Assembly (NCBI RefSeq): GCF_000813325.1
Contig: NZ_BBQE01000014.1
Source of the DNA: Sulfurospirillum cavolei
GTDB lineage: Bacteria > Campylobacterota > Campylobacteria > Campylobacterales > Sulfurospirillaceae
Strand: one strand, 5' to 3'
Length of the DNA stretch: 64,000 nt
The translations under genes were made by a program, and so were the position numbers. Below the pieces are notes generated by a model. It was not told where the DNA came from, did no database searches, and was given only the letters and a program-made list of their open reading frames with translations. Numbering within the stretch: the stretch's first letter is position 1; each line of letters begins with the position of its first letter. This document shows, one piece after another, positions 26,531-34,705 of this stretch.

Positions 26531-27175
26531 ACTGCGCGCGATTGCGGGCATATCGTCTTGCACGCTTAAAACCCTGCCGAAGAGTTTTTTTAAAAACGGC
26601 AGGGAAATCTTCTCAAACGCCGCACGATCCTCCGCGCATTTGGAATTGACGCACCATTCGTAGTTATCGACGCCTAAAGAATCCAACAAATGCAAATTAA
26701 GCAATAAATCGTTGATGCACCCTAATCTATCGTGCGCCACCAAGAGCGTTCGGGCGTTAAAAAGGCGTATCAGATCGTACATGTAAAAATCTTCTTCGAT
26801 CGGCACGAGCAAACCGCCCGCCCCCTCAATCAAAACGATGTCGCTTAAAGCTTCGATCTTTTCGTAAGCATGGCGTAAAACGTCCGGATCGATTTTTTTA
26901 CGCCCTTTGGCGACATACGGCGCCGCGGGCAATTCAAACCGGTACGGAACGATGTCGTTGATCGTCAACGATTCTAACGCCTTATTGTGCGCTTTGGCTG
27001 TTTCGAACAAAAGTGTCCCGTCTAAAGGAACAGGGGCTACGCCCGTCTCGATAGGTTTCATCACACCGACTTTCAAGCCTTGTTCGCTCAATGTTTCAAG
27101 TAACCTAAGCGTCGTATAGGTTTTACCGATATCGGTATTGGTTGCACTAATAAATAAGGGAGGATATTTCATCAT
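26492..27175 (-). CDS. bioD: Dethiobiotin synthetase
   Basis: Closes the ureido ring of biotin using ATP and CO2. P-loop ISATNTDIGKTYT at about residues 8-20 and the LIEGAGGLLVPI motif are diagnostic. 227 residues. Two adjacent ATGs exist at the start (27175 and 27172). bioF is 20 kb away, so the biotin genes are split. The last 39 bases overlap the glycine-zipper gene tail to tail. A YMYD stretch is encoded by a copy of the ACATGT palindrome. Confidence 0.94.
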   Translation of the reverse strand: MMKYPPLFISATNTDIGKTYTTLRLLETLSEQGLKVGVMKPIETGVAPVPLDGTLLFETAKAHNKALESLTINDIVPYRFELPAAPYVAKGRKKIDPDVLRHAYEKIEALSDIVLIEGAGGLLVPIEEDFYMYDLIRLFNARTLLVAHDRLGCINDLLLNLHLLDSLGVDNYEWCVNSKCAEDRAAFEKISLPFLKKLFGRVLSVQDDMPAIARSLVTYRDVNANIV

Positions 27176-27237
27176 GAAGCTTCTTTTTTTGCAAAATTAT
27201 ACTCTTAAAAAATAAAGATGCAATCAAAATCCGGCTT

Positions 27238-28101
27238 TTACTTAAACCGTACGGGAACGCAAAAGTCAAGGTCGAACCGTTCGCACAGATCGATGAAGTG
27301 GTTTTGCCGATAGATCGCAAACGAAGGTAAAGAGACTTTTTCGTAATCGCTTTTAGGAAACCATTCATGGTAAATAACGTCCATATACTTTTTCAAATCG
27401 CCGTAGACGCCTTGCAACGAGAAAATGGCACAAAAGGTTTGCGGTATTTTCATTACGCCGATTTCACCGCTTCGGTAAAATTTGCGTGTTTTGGGAAGCT
27501 CCAGACACGCAACGTAATGGCATTTAGAAGCCTCGACAAAACGCGGATTGCTATGGTGTAGGGCGATCATGGTTTGCGCGTTAAACGCGATACCCTCTTG
27601 CAATGCCCACGCCTGAAGTTTTAACCATGCGGTTTGAATACTCTTGTCGTAACCTTTATGCCGAACGTAGGCAACCTCGAACGAAGGCATCGCCGCCACT
27701 TTGACATGTAAGGGTTTCCCCGAGAAACTCAAATCGCGATGGGCATTGATTTGGTCGACTTCACGCCATTTACTGGGCGTAACGCCGAAGTTTTCTTTAA
27801 AAGCCTGCGTAAAAGAAGCATTGGAGTGAAATCCGACTTCGCGCATAATGTGAGTAATCGTTGCCTCGGGCGTGAAAAGTAACACGTTGGCGGCATGTTC
27901 GAGTTTGACGCGCTTCGCATACGCATGAACGCTCTCGCCGACGACTTCTTTAAAAATGCGGTTAAAATGAAAGACCGACATCGCAACGTTACCCGCCAAG
28001 GTTTCGACGCTTAAATTTTGCGACAAGTCGGCATGAATCGCATACAACGTTTCGTTGATACGCTCGATATGGTCGTTTTGAGTCGTTCTTTTGTGTTTCA
28101 T
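27238..28101 (-). CDS. AraC-family regulator with GyrI-like effector domain
   Basis: The N-terminal third has a double helix-turn-helix (ETLAGNVAMSVFHFNRIFKE and ITHIMREVGFHSNASFTQAFK), and residues from about 120 form a GyrI/BmrR-like small-molecule domain (KVAAMPSFEVAYVRHKGYD), as in Rob/SoxS-type regulators fused to SOUL/GyrI domains. Such proteins sense hydrophobic or toxic compounds. The ATG at 28101 is used (287 residues). It lies only six bases after a TATAAT box and has no Shine-Dalgarno sequence, so the message may be leaderless. It diverges from a PLP aminotransferase gene, a possible target. Confidence 0.88.
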   Translation of the reverse strand: MKHKRTTQNDHIERINETLYAIHADLSQNLSVETLAGNVAMSVFHFNRIFKEVVGESVHAYAKRVKLEHAANVLLFTPEATITHIMREVGFHSNASFTQAFKENFGVTPSKWREVDQINAHRDLSFSGKPLHVKVAAMPSFEVAYVRHKGYDKSIQTAWLKLQAWALQEGIAFNAQTMIALHHSNPRFVEASKCHYVACLELPKTRKFYRSGEIGVMKIPQTFCAIFSLQGVYGDLKKYMDVIYHEWFPKSDYEKVSLPSFAIYRQNHFIDLCERFDLDFCVPVRFK

Positions 28102-28107
28102 GCAACA

Positions 28108-28176
28108 ATTATAGCACAAACGGACAAAGGAAATCGGTGTTTATCGGTGGTTATTTCATCGTATCTTTTCTATAAT
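28108..28176. promoter_or_regulatory. Divergent promoters: AraC gene (minus) and aminotransferase (plus)
   Basis: Minus-strand GCTATAAT (plus attata 28108-28113) ends six bases before the AraC ATG. Plus-strand TATAAT at 28171-28176 serves the aminotransferase. The 106-base spacer also contains the direct repeat TCGGTGTTTATCGGTGGTTAT (split as two TCGGTG.TTAT units at about 28133-28153), a possible operator. Prediction by eye. Confidence 0.45.
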
Positions 28177-28207
28177 AACGCTTTATATTTTGAAAAAGGC
28201 TCTTCTT

Positions 28208-29368
28208 ATGCAAACCAAATTAGCCAAACGCATCACAACCGCTTCACGCTCGTTTACGCGAACGATTTTAGATTTGACGGCACAAAATACGATTATCTCT
28301 TTTGCCGGCGGACTTCCCGATGCGGCGTTGTTTCCGGCGGATGCTATCGAAAAACACTCCAAAGCGCTTTTTGCCGAAAAAGACAATCGTCTTTTCCAAT
28401 ACAGCAATGCTTCAGGCGTTGTTGCCCTCAAAGAGCAAATCGCCAAACACTACCGCGACACGCACGCAGAAGAGATTATGTTAACGAACGGCTCTCAACA
28501 AGGGCTTGATTTGATGTGTAAAACGTTTTTAGACCCGAACGATTGCATTATCGTCGAAGACCCAAGCTATCTTGCGGCATTGGGGCTTTTTCGCATGTAC
28601 GACGTTACGATCAAAGCGGCACCCTTAACGCCTGATGGCGTTGATACCGAAGCCTTGGAAGTTCTTTTTAAAACCCATCGTCCCAAATTTTTTTATACGA
28701 TACCGATTTTTCAAAACCCCACAGGCTATTCGTACACCATGCAAACCCGTCTTGAAGTAGTGCGTTTGGCGAAAGAGTATCACGTCATCTTGTTGGAAGA
28801 TAGCCCGTACGAAGCGCTTCGCTACGAAGGCGTATCGACGACTTCGTTTGCCGATCCCTTACCCGAATGGACCGTGGCGTTAGGGACGTTTTCGAAAACT
28901 TTGGCACCGGATTTTCGTATCGGTTGGATCAAAGCACCCAAAGAGATTATCAGTGCGTTGACCCTTTCTAAAGAGAGTACGGACCTTCAAAATTCCAAAT
29001 TTTTTCAACTCGTCTGCGCGCGCATGATGCAAAGCGGCGAATTGCAAGCACATGTCAAAAGCCTCGTCGATTATTATCGTCCGAAACGCGATGCGATGGT
29101 AGCGGCACTCAAACGTTATTTTGGCGAGAGTATCGATTTTGTCGTACCGGAGGGCGGTATGTTTATTTGGGTTCATTTTAAAAAATGCAACGACAGTATG
29201 AAACTGTTCGACCTTGCCATTCAAAAAGGGGTTGCCTTTGTGCCCGGTTCGGTTTTCTTTGCCGATAAACATGAAAGCGGTTACGGAAGACTCAACTATA
29301 CCAACTCGAGCTTAGAGCAAATCGATGAAGGCGTGAGAAAATTACAACAAGCTTATAGCGAACTTTAA
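28208..29368 (+). CDS. PLP-dependent aminotransferase, class I/II (LysN/ARO8-like)
   Basis: Fold-type I aminotransferase of the MocR-like catalytic group. PLP Lys is in GTFSKTLAPDFRIGW; the N terminus (ISFAGGLPDAALFP), TNGSQQGLDL, and IPIFQNPTGYS motifs match 2-aminoadipate/aromatic or alanine-type aminotransferases lacking a DNA-binding domain. 386 residues from ATG 28208 (AAAAAGG upstream); an earlier in-frame ATG at 28190 is less likely. Substrate cannot be told from sequence. It ends 4 bases into the convergent DUF89 gene. Confidence 0.9.
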   Translation: MQTKLAKRITTASRSFTRTILDLTAQNTIISFAGGLPDAALFPADAIEKHSKALFAEKDNRLFQYSNASGVVALKEQIAKHYRDTHAEEIMLTNGSQQGLDLMCKTFLDPNDCIIVEDPSYLAALGLFRMYDVTIKAAPLTPDGVDTEALEVLFKTHRPKFFYTIPIFQNPTGYSYTMQTRLEVVRLAKEYHVILLEDSPYEALRYEGVSTTSFADPLPEWTVALGTFSKTLAPDFRIGWIKAPKEIISALTLSKESTDLQNSKFFQLVCARMMQSGELQAHVKSLVDYYRPKRDAMVAALKRYFGESIDFVVPEGGMFIWVHFKKCNDSMKLFDLAIQKGVAFVPGSVFFADKHESGYGRLNYTNSSLEQIDEGVRKLQQAYSEL

Positions 29369-30222
29369 GATTTTTTACACACGATGTCGCCGAGCGTTGC
29401 CCCTACGGCTTCGGCGACAACCTGACATTTGACTTTAAAAAGAAAAAAAATCGGATCATCGCTTCGTTCGTTCAGACATTCAAAATTACCCATGCCCTTG
29501 GAAAGGATACAGTCGGCTTTTTCAAAAAGCTCTCGAGCCGACGGCGACATCAGCTCAAATGCCAGTCCGGGCGTCGGAACACCGCTGTCGACAAGCGTTG
29601 CCACTTCGTCCATGCCCGAAGCCACGGCATCTTCATACGTCAAATCGTTAATAATCGGTCGACCGCGCACGAAATAATAGACGTCGATCGTCGGGTAAAG
29701 CCTTCGAATCGTCTGAATGCACAGTTTATCAAACATTTCTTCCCCCGCATTGTCCGCAAGGTAAACTAAGGTGTGCGTTTTTTGAAGTGTTGCTTGCAAT
29801 GCCGAAAAATCATCGATTGCAAAAGGGGTATGATAGATTTTTTCCAGTTCTTCGGAGAGGTCGTAGAGCATAACCGCCGCCAAATCGATCACGTTACCCG
29901 CCACGGCGGTTTTAAGTGCACTTAGAAGAGGGGCGGTGCTTTGCTCGATATGCGTTTGACATAAAGGGAGAAAGGCTTTGGCTTTGAGAGACGAAGCTTT
30001 TTTAAAGTCGCCGTACAAATCCCTAACGCCCAATAACCGAGCTATTGCTTCATAAAGAGGTGCGGCATTGTGAGGCGGCGTTTGATCGGTGTCAAAATCC
30101 TCAATCAATCGGCGGGCCAAGGAGTCGATAGCGTTTTTTTGTTCCGACGTTAGATTTAAGAGCGTACCCACACGTTTACTTTGGTCGTAAATACATGTTA
30201 AACAGCGTTGATCAAGATACAT
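29365..30222 (-). CDS. DUF89 family protein, predicted metal-dependent phosphatase
   Basis: 285 residues of the DUF89/ARMT1-like damage-control phosphatase fold. The N terminus has a CxxC motif (RCLTCIYDQS), and the metal-binding core is visible as YLADNAGEEMFDKL and, later, SKGMGNFE. Known members hydrolyse reactive sugar phosphates or related metabolites; the substrate here is unknown. It sits alone, with rplS downstream on the same strand after a 77-base spacer, and has its own convergent partner at the 3' end. Confidence 0.85.
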   Translation of the reverse strand: MYLDQRCLTCIYDQSKRVGTLLNLTSEQKNAIDSLARRLIEDFDTDQTPPHNAAPLYEAIARLLGVRDLYGDFKKASSLKAKAFLPLCQTHIEQSTAPLLSALKTAVAGNVIDLAAVMLYDLSEELEKIYHTPFAIDDFSALQATLQKTHTLVYLADNAGEEMFDKLCIQTIRRLYPTIDVYYFVRGRPIINDLTYEDAVASGMDEVATLVDSGVPTPGLAFELMSPSARELFEKADCILSKGMGNFECLNERSDDPIFFLFKVKCQVVAEAVGATLGDIVCKKS

Positions 30223-30246
30223 TACAAACTTTCAAAGAAGATACGC

Positions 30247-30290
30247 GAAGAAAGAAGAAGAAGCGGCGAAACCAAGACATCCACCGCTTC
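30247..30290 (-). terminator. Terminator after rplS
   Basis: Minus-strand stem GAAGCGG / CCGCTTC (30260-30290) with an 18-base loop, followed by a T/C-rich run TTCTTCTTTCTTC. Ends the rpsP-rplS unit. Confidence 0.6.
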
Positions 30291-30299
30291 GAAAAAAAA

Positions 30300-30656
30300 T
30301 TATTTTCTGAGTTCTTTAATTTTTGCAGCTTTACCGCGTCTATCTCGAAGATAGAAGAGTTTTGAACGTCTAACGATACCGCGTCTTACGACAACGATTT
30401 CTTCGATACTGTCGGAAAAAATAGGGAAAATTCTTTCAACGCCTACGCCGTTAGCACCTATTTTACGTACGATAAATGTTTCACCCGTACCGGTTCCGCG
30501 TCTTGCGATACAGATACCCTCAAAATTTTGAACACGTTGTTTGTCGCCTTCGATAATTTTAACGGCAACTTTAATCGTATCACCTGCTCTAAAATCAGGA
30601 ATATTCTTCGCAGAAATCTGTCCTGCTTCAAAAGCTTCAATATATTTATTTCTCAT
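30300..30656 (-). CDS. rplS: 50S ribosomal protein L19
   Basis: 118-residue ribosomal protein at the 30S-50S interface. The sequence NIPDFRAGDTIKVAVKI, GICIARRGTGTGETF and the C-terminal YLRDRRGKAAKIKE are typical L19. It is the last gene of the rpsP-khpA-rimM-trmD-rplS set, 22 bases after trmD. Confidence 0.98.
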   Translation of the reverse strand: MRNKYIEAFEAGQISAKNIPDFRAGDTIKVAVKIIEGDKQRVQNFEGICIARRGTGTGETFIVRKIGANGVGVERIFPIFSDSIEEIVVVRRGIVRRSKLFYLRDRRGKAAKIKELRK

Positions 30657-30678
30657 TGCATCATCCTTTATATCATTT

Positions 30679-31374
30679 CTAATGCTTCACGCTAAAGCGA
30701 GAAAACAGATCCGGTCTGAAATATTTCGTCTTTGATTCAGACATTTTATTTTTTAAGCTTGTGATTTTAGCGTGGTTTCCCTTTAAAAACTCTGAGGGCA
30801 CGGATTTATTTTCATAAATTGCCGGCTTTGAGAAACACGGGGCCTCTAAAAGAGGCTCTTCAAAGCTCTCCACGTTTAACGAATCACTGTTGCCTAAAAC
30901 ACCTTTGATGTTACGGCTAATGGCATCGCTGAGTACCAAACTCGGAAGTTCCCCTCCGGTTAGGACATAATCCCCGATGCAAAAGAGCTCATCGGCGAAC
31001 GTCTCAATAACGCGTTCGTCGATCCCTTCATACCGCCCACTAACAAACACTATATGCTCTTTTTGCGCCAAGCGTTTCGCATCGTTTTGCGTAAAAAGTT
31101 TTCCGGCGGGTGTCGGAAAAATCATATATGCCTCGGGCGAAGATTCTTTGATCCGACGTAACAGATCAAAAAGCGGTTGCGGAAACAACACGAGCCCCGC
31201 TCCGCCGCTGGCTTGATAGTCGTCTACTTTACCGTGTTTGTTGTCGGTAAAATCGCGAGGATTAAAAAAATCCACGCTTAAGAGCCCTTTGGCGATCGCC
31301 CTCTTCAAAATAGAATCTTCAAAATACGAAGCGATCAATCCCTCAAAAAGCGTCACGTAAGAAAAACGCATCAC
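30679..31374 (-). CDS. trmD: tRNA (guanine37-N1)-methyltransferase
   Basis: SPOUT methyltransferase making m1G37. The trefoil-knot SAM site is visible as FVSGRYEGIDERV and IGDYVLTGGELPSLVLSDA (about residues 103-150). 231 residues. It overlaps rimM by 4 bases, as in the conserved rpsP operon. Confidence 0.97.
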   Translation of the reverse strand: MMRFSYVTLFEGLIASYFEDSILKRAIAKGLLSVDFFNPRDFTDNKHGKVDDYQASGGAGLVLFPQPLFDLLRRIKESSPEAYMIFPTPAGKLFTQNDAKRLAQKEHIVFVSGRYEGIDERVIETFADELFCIGDYVLTGGELPSLVLSDAISRNIKGVLGNSDSLNVESFEEPLLEAPCFSKPAIYENKSVPSEFLKGNHAKITSLKNKMSESKTKYFRPDLFSRFSVKH

Positions 31375-31910
31375 GAATTCTCCAGAATTCCTAAAGCATC
31401 TTTACTACGTATCTCTTTTGCACTTGGGTCGAACGAGAGAATATACCGCTCGATATACGGAAGATAAAAGGATGTGACATGTCCTTTTTTGACCAACTCC
31501 GCATCGGTTCGAACTACCAAATAATCCGTCGTTACGATACGCTCGATCTCATCGACGGTGCCTAAGAGTGTCCCGTCTTCATCGATCACGCGAGCATCGA
31601 TCAGCTCAAACCAAAAGAATTCGTCTTTTTGAAGCGCACACTCTTTAAGCGAAGTTTCCTTCGACGTAAACAACTGAGTATTGACGAGCTTTACGGCAGA
31701 TTCTCGGTCAAGATAGCCGACAAAAGCGATGAGCGAGCGCGCTTGGTGGTACGAAAAGACTTCAAGCGTTTCGCCTTTTTGGGTCGTAAACGTTTTGCCT
31801 TTTCTAAACTGTTCCGGAAAATCGCACTCCAAATGAAGTTTGAGTTCTCCCTTAAGTCCCACGAGTCGCCCGAGAACGGCGACTTCGATGAGAGAAGATT
31901 GATTATTCAT
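31371..31910 (-). CDS. rimM: Ribosome maturation factor RimM
   Basis: Assists assembly of the 30S head around S19. N-terminal beta-barrel VAVLGRLVGLKGELKLHLE and a C-terminal PRC-barrel (DARVIDEDGTLLGTVDEI) are seen. 179 residues. Overlaps khpA by 8 bases and trmD by 4. Confidence 0.95.
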   Translation of the reverse strand: MNNQSSLIEVAVLGRLVGLKGELKLHLECDFPEQFRKGKTFTTQKGETLEVFSYHQARSLIAFVGYLDRESAVKLVNTQLFTSKETSLKECALQKDEFFWFELIDARVIDEDGTLLGTVDEIERIVTTDYLVVRTDAELVKKGHVTSFYLPYIERYILSFDPSAKEIRSKDALGILENS

Positions 31911-32151
31911 CGTTGGCTTTAACGGTAACTCTATAAGACTTGCCGTCTTTGGCTTTACAACCGGAAATAAGCGTTTTAAGCGAGTTAATCATTTTGCCGT
32001 CTTTACCGATCAATTTACCCGTATCGATTTTGTCCGCATAAATGACCACTTCGCAAAAACTACCGTCGACATCGCTTCGTTCGACTCTTACGCCTTTAGG
32101 ATTGTCTACCAAAAGTTTTGCAAACTCTTCGAGGAATTTATCAATCATCAT
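31903..32151 (-). CDS. khpA: KH-domain RNA-binding protein KhpA
   Basis: 82-residue single KH domain with the GxxG loop in GKLIGKDGKMINSLKTL. In other bacteria KhpA (YlqC) forms RNA-binding dimers, sometimes with KhpB/Jag, affecting division and small-RNA function. It is placed between rpsP and rimM as in many bacteria; the start overlaps the rpsP stop by 1 base. Confidence 0.9.
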   Translation of the reverse strand: MMIDKFLEEFAKLLVDNPKGVRVERSDVDGSFCEVVIYADKIDTGKLIGKDGKMINSLKTLISGCKAKDGKSYRVTVKANDE

Positions 32152-32381
32152 TATTTACCGGTAATTTTTGCAACCCTGTCGCTAAGCTTTGCGCCGACGC
32201 TTTTCCAATAAGCAAGTCTCTCCGCATCGAATTTAATGCTTTCGGGATTGGTGAGAGGATTGTAATAACCGATAGACTCGATCCAACCGCCGTCGCGTTT
32301 TTTTCTGCTGTCCGTTACGACGATTCTGTAAAACGGAGTTTTGTTTCTACCCATTCGTGTTAATCTTACAACTGTTGCCAT
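32151..32381 (-). CDS. rpsP: 30S ribosomal protein S16
   Basis: 76 residues with the family start VRLTRMGRNKTPFYRIVV and IESIGYYNPLTNP. First ribosomal gene of the operon after ffh. The 83-base spacer before it contains a perfect 14-bp inverted repeat with two ACATGT cores. Confidence 0.98.
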   Translation of the reverse strand: MATVVRLTRMGRNKTPFYRIVVTDSRKKRDGGWIESIGYYNPLTNPESIKFDAERLAYWKSVGAKLSDRVAKITGK

Positions 32382-32420
32382 TTTATGGTCTCCTATGTTT
32401 ATGTTTCGTTTGTTACAACT

Positions 32421-32452
32421 TATATCTACATGTAAGTCTACATGTAGATATA
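32421..32452. repeat. Perfect inverted repeat between ffh and rpsP
   Basis: Arms TATATCTACATGTA (32421-32434) and TACATGTAGATATA (32439-32452), loop AGTC. In the RNA it would form a 14-bp stem starting 12 bases after the ffh stop and ending 40 bases before the rpsP start. No T run follows on the minus strand, so it is not a standard terminator; a processing or pause site is possible. Confidence 0.85.
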
Positions 32453-32464
32453 AACCGTCACATC

Positions 32465-33802
32465 TTAACGAAGATGTGCGTGTTTATTTTGGGATAGCAT
32501 ATTTTGCAAATCTTGCATTCCCTTTTTGCCCGAAAACTTCTTTGCCATTTTCGCGGCATTGGCAAACTGCTTTAAAAAGCGGTTGACTTCGACTTGAGAA
32601 AGTCCGGAACCTTCCGCAATTCTTCTTTTGCGACTGTTGTTTAAAAGCTCCGGATCTTCGCGTTCTTTTTTGGTCATTGAGCCGATCATCGCTTTAATAC
32701 GCTTCATTTCAACGGAATTTTCCATATCGACGTCTTGAAGTTTTCCCGCGACCGACGAGAGTCCCGGAATCATCCCGATCAACGATTTCATGCTTCCGAG
32801 CTTTTTCATTTGCTCCATTTGTTCCAAAAAGTCGTTAAAGTTAAACTCGCCTTTTTTGATCTTTTTCGTAATCGCTTTGGCTTGCTGCTCGTTGATAATC
32901 GAACCGGTCTTCTCCGCCAAAGTTTCAAGATCGCCCTCGCCCATTAAACGGTTAACGATACGATCGGGAATAAAATGCTCTAAATCCGCTACTTTTTCGC
33001 CCACGCCCACGAAACGAAGCGGAACGCCGGTTTGCTCGGCGATACCTAACGCTACGCCGCCTTTACCGTCACCGTCAAATTTACTGAGAATCACGCCGCT
33101 TAAAGTAATTTTTTCATGAAAACTTACCGCACTTCGCACCGCATCTTGACCCGTCATCGAATCGGCAATGTAAAATATTTCATCCGGTGCGGTCTCTTTT
33201 TTAATCGCTTCGAGTTGATCCATTAACTCCGCATCGATCGCCAATCGACCCGCAGTATCGACCAAAACGACGTCGTATAAGCCTTCATTGGCTTTTTTGA
33301 GCGCATTTTTGGCAATCGTTACGGGATTGCCGTTTTCTTCAAAATAAAGATCGATTTCGTTAGCGCTACACAACTGTCTTAACTGCTCTACGGCGGCTAA
33401 ACGCTGTAAATCGCAGGCGACGACCAACACTTTTTTCTGTTTTAATTTTAAATAATTTGCCAATTTCACGGTCGTCGTCGTCTTACCGCTACCTTGAAGA
33501 CCGACCATCAAAACTTTGGTCGGCGGTTTTGACGCATAAACAAATCCCTGGCGACCGGAAACCGTCAAAATCTGCGTTAAATTTGTTTTGAGAGCACGTA
33601 AAAAATTAACCTGTCCGATGCCTTTCGCTTTAGTCTCGATCTCGACTTGTTTGAGCAAATCTCGAACGATTTTATGATGCACATCGGCTTTGAGTAATGC
33701 TTTTTTTAAATTTTCAAGCGCATTTTTGAGCGACTTTTCATCGTCGCTGAAACGAATTTTATTAACGGCCGTACGAAATGAATCGGTTAAAACCTCAAAC
33801 AC
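32465..33802 (-). CDS. ffh: Signal recognition particle protein Ffh
   Basis: SRP GTPase that targets nascent inner-membrane proteins. N domain, then G domain with GLQGSGKTTTTVKLA (P-loop, about residue 105-119), VDTAGRL and SKFDGDGKGG, then a Met-rich M domain (MEQMKKLGSMKSLIGMIPG, GSGLSQVEVNRFLKQF) that binds 4.5S RNA. 445 residues. It lies upstream of rpsP on the same strand. Confidence 0.98.
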   Translation of the reverse strand: MFEVLTDSFRTAVNKIRFSDDEKSLKNALENLKKALLKADVHHKIVRDLLKQVEIETKAKGIGQVNFLRALKTNLTQILTVSGRQGFVYASKPPTKVLMVGLQGSGKTTTTVKLANYLKLKQKKVLVVACDLQRLAAVEQLRQLCSANEIDLYFEENGNPVTIAKNALKKANEGLYDVVLVDTAGRLAIDAELMDQLEAIKKETAPDEIFYIADSMTGQDAVRSAVSFHEKITLSGVILSKFDGDGKGGVALGIAEQTGVPLRFVGVGEKVADLEHFIPDRIVNRLMGEGDLETLAEKTGSIINEQQAKAITKKIKKGEFNFNDFLEQMEQMKKLGSMKSLIGMIPGLSSVAGKLQDVDMENSVEMKRIKAMIGSMTKKEREDPELLNNSRKRRIAEGSGLSQVEVNRFLKQFANAAKMAKKFSGKKGMQDLQNMLSQNKHAHLR

Positions 33803-33853
33803 GCATTATCCTTCCTAAGCTATTCAAACATCTTCATTTGAAAAAGAGCTCGT

Positions 33854-33859
33854 ATTGTA
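33854..33859 (-). promoter_or_regulatory. Predicted -10 box for ffh / rpsP operon
   Basis: Minus-strand GGATACAAT (plus attgta), about 52 bases before the ffh start and flanked by the inverted repeat GTATTG/CAATAC. The rest of the 168-base spacer (33803-33970) is AT-rich with no other feature seen. Confidence 0.5.
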
Positions 33860-33970
33860 TCCAATCAATACTTTAAACTAAATTAAACCTTAATTTTTAC
33901 CTATATTTAAAAGAGCATTATCGTTTATAAACAACGATTTTATCGTATTTTTGAGCGTCTCAATTCCAAA

Positions 33971-34705
33971 TCAGACTGCCGCGAATTTAATGAAATCTTC
34001 AGGTTCTTTGCTCTCAAATTTATACCCTAAAAGTGCGATTTTGGAAGCATGAAGCATTAAGCGTTTGTAAGGACGCCCGCCGTATTCGGTATCGCCTAAA
34101 ATGGAAGCTCCGATACTTTTTAAATGCACGCGAATTTGATGCGTTCGTCCCGTTTCGATCTTCACACGAATCTTCGAGCGTTTGCCTTCGATCATTAAAG
34201 GCTCGATATAACTGATCGCTTCTTTACCGTCATCGCTGATTTTACTGTATGCCGTATTGCCTTTTTTAATCGTTAAAATCGGAGCGTTAATCTCCATAGC
34301 TTCAACGACTTTTCCTTCAACGATTGCAATATACTCTTTTTGAACATCACGCTTTTTAAAGGCATTGACCGCTTTTTTACGAAAATCATCGTCTTTGGTT
34401 AATAACAAAACACCGCTCGTCTCACGATCTAAACGATGCAACAAGGGTAAATTTTTCGCTTCGGCGACCTCTTCGGAAGTCATAAACGCCGGCTTGTCGA
34501 CCGCCATAAGAAACGCGTCTTCAAATAAAACGCGAATCGGTGCGATCTTTTCGACTTTAAACTTCGTCGAGCTGTCCAACTCTCCGCGCGCAACGCTTAC
34601 TTTTTTTCCAGCCGCGTAAACGACGCCTCGATCGATTAACTCTTTGGCGGCGCGATTGGAGATTTTTTCTTGAAGGGCTAAAAGTTTATAGGCTTTATCT
34701 ATCAT
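33971..34705 (-). CDS. RluA-family rRNA pseudouridine synthase
   Basis: Predicted 23S rRNA pseudouridine synthase. The N-terminal S4-like domain (ISNRAAKELIDRGVVYAAGK) is followed by the catalytic motif LLHRLDRETSGVLLL, in which the Asp is the active residue, and the C-terminal RTHQIRVHLKSIG. ATG 34705 (244 residues) has AGAGGAA upstream; longer frames enter waaA. It overlaps waaA by 11 bases. Which uridine is modified (RluC/RluD type) is not decided. Confidence 0.9.
   Translation of the reverse strand: MIDKAYKLLALQEKISNRAAKELIDRGVVYAAGKKVSVARGELDSSTKFKVEKIAPIRVLFEDAFLMAVDKPAFMTSEEVAEAKNLPLLHRLDRETSGVLLLTKDDDFRKKAVNAFKKRDVQKEYIAIVEGKVVEAMEINAPILTIKKGNTAYSKISDDGKEAISYIEPLMIEGKRSKIRVKIETGRTHQIRVHLKSIGASILGDTEYGGRPYKRLMLHASKIALLGYKFESKEPEDFIKFAAV

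Noticed and set aside
28018..28509. 163-codon plus-strand frame spanning the AraC start and aminotransferase
   Set aside because: Covers two well-supported genes and the divergent promoter; no similarity seen.
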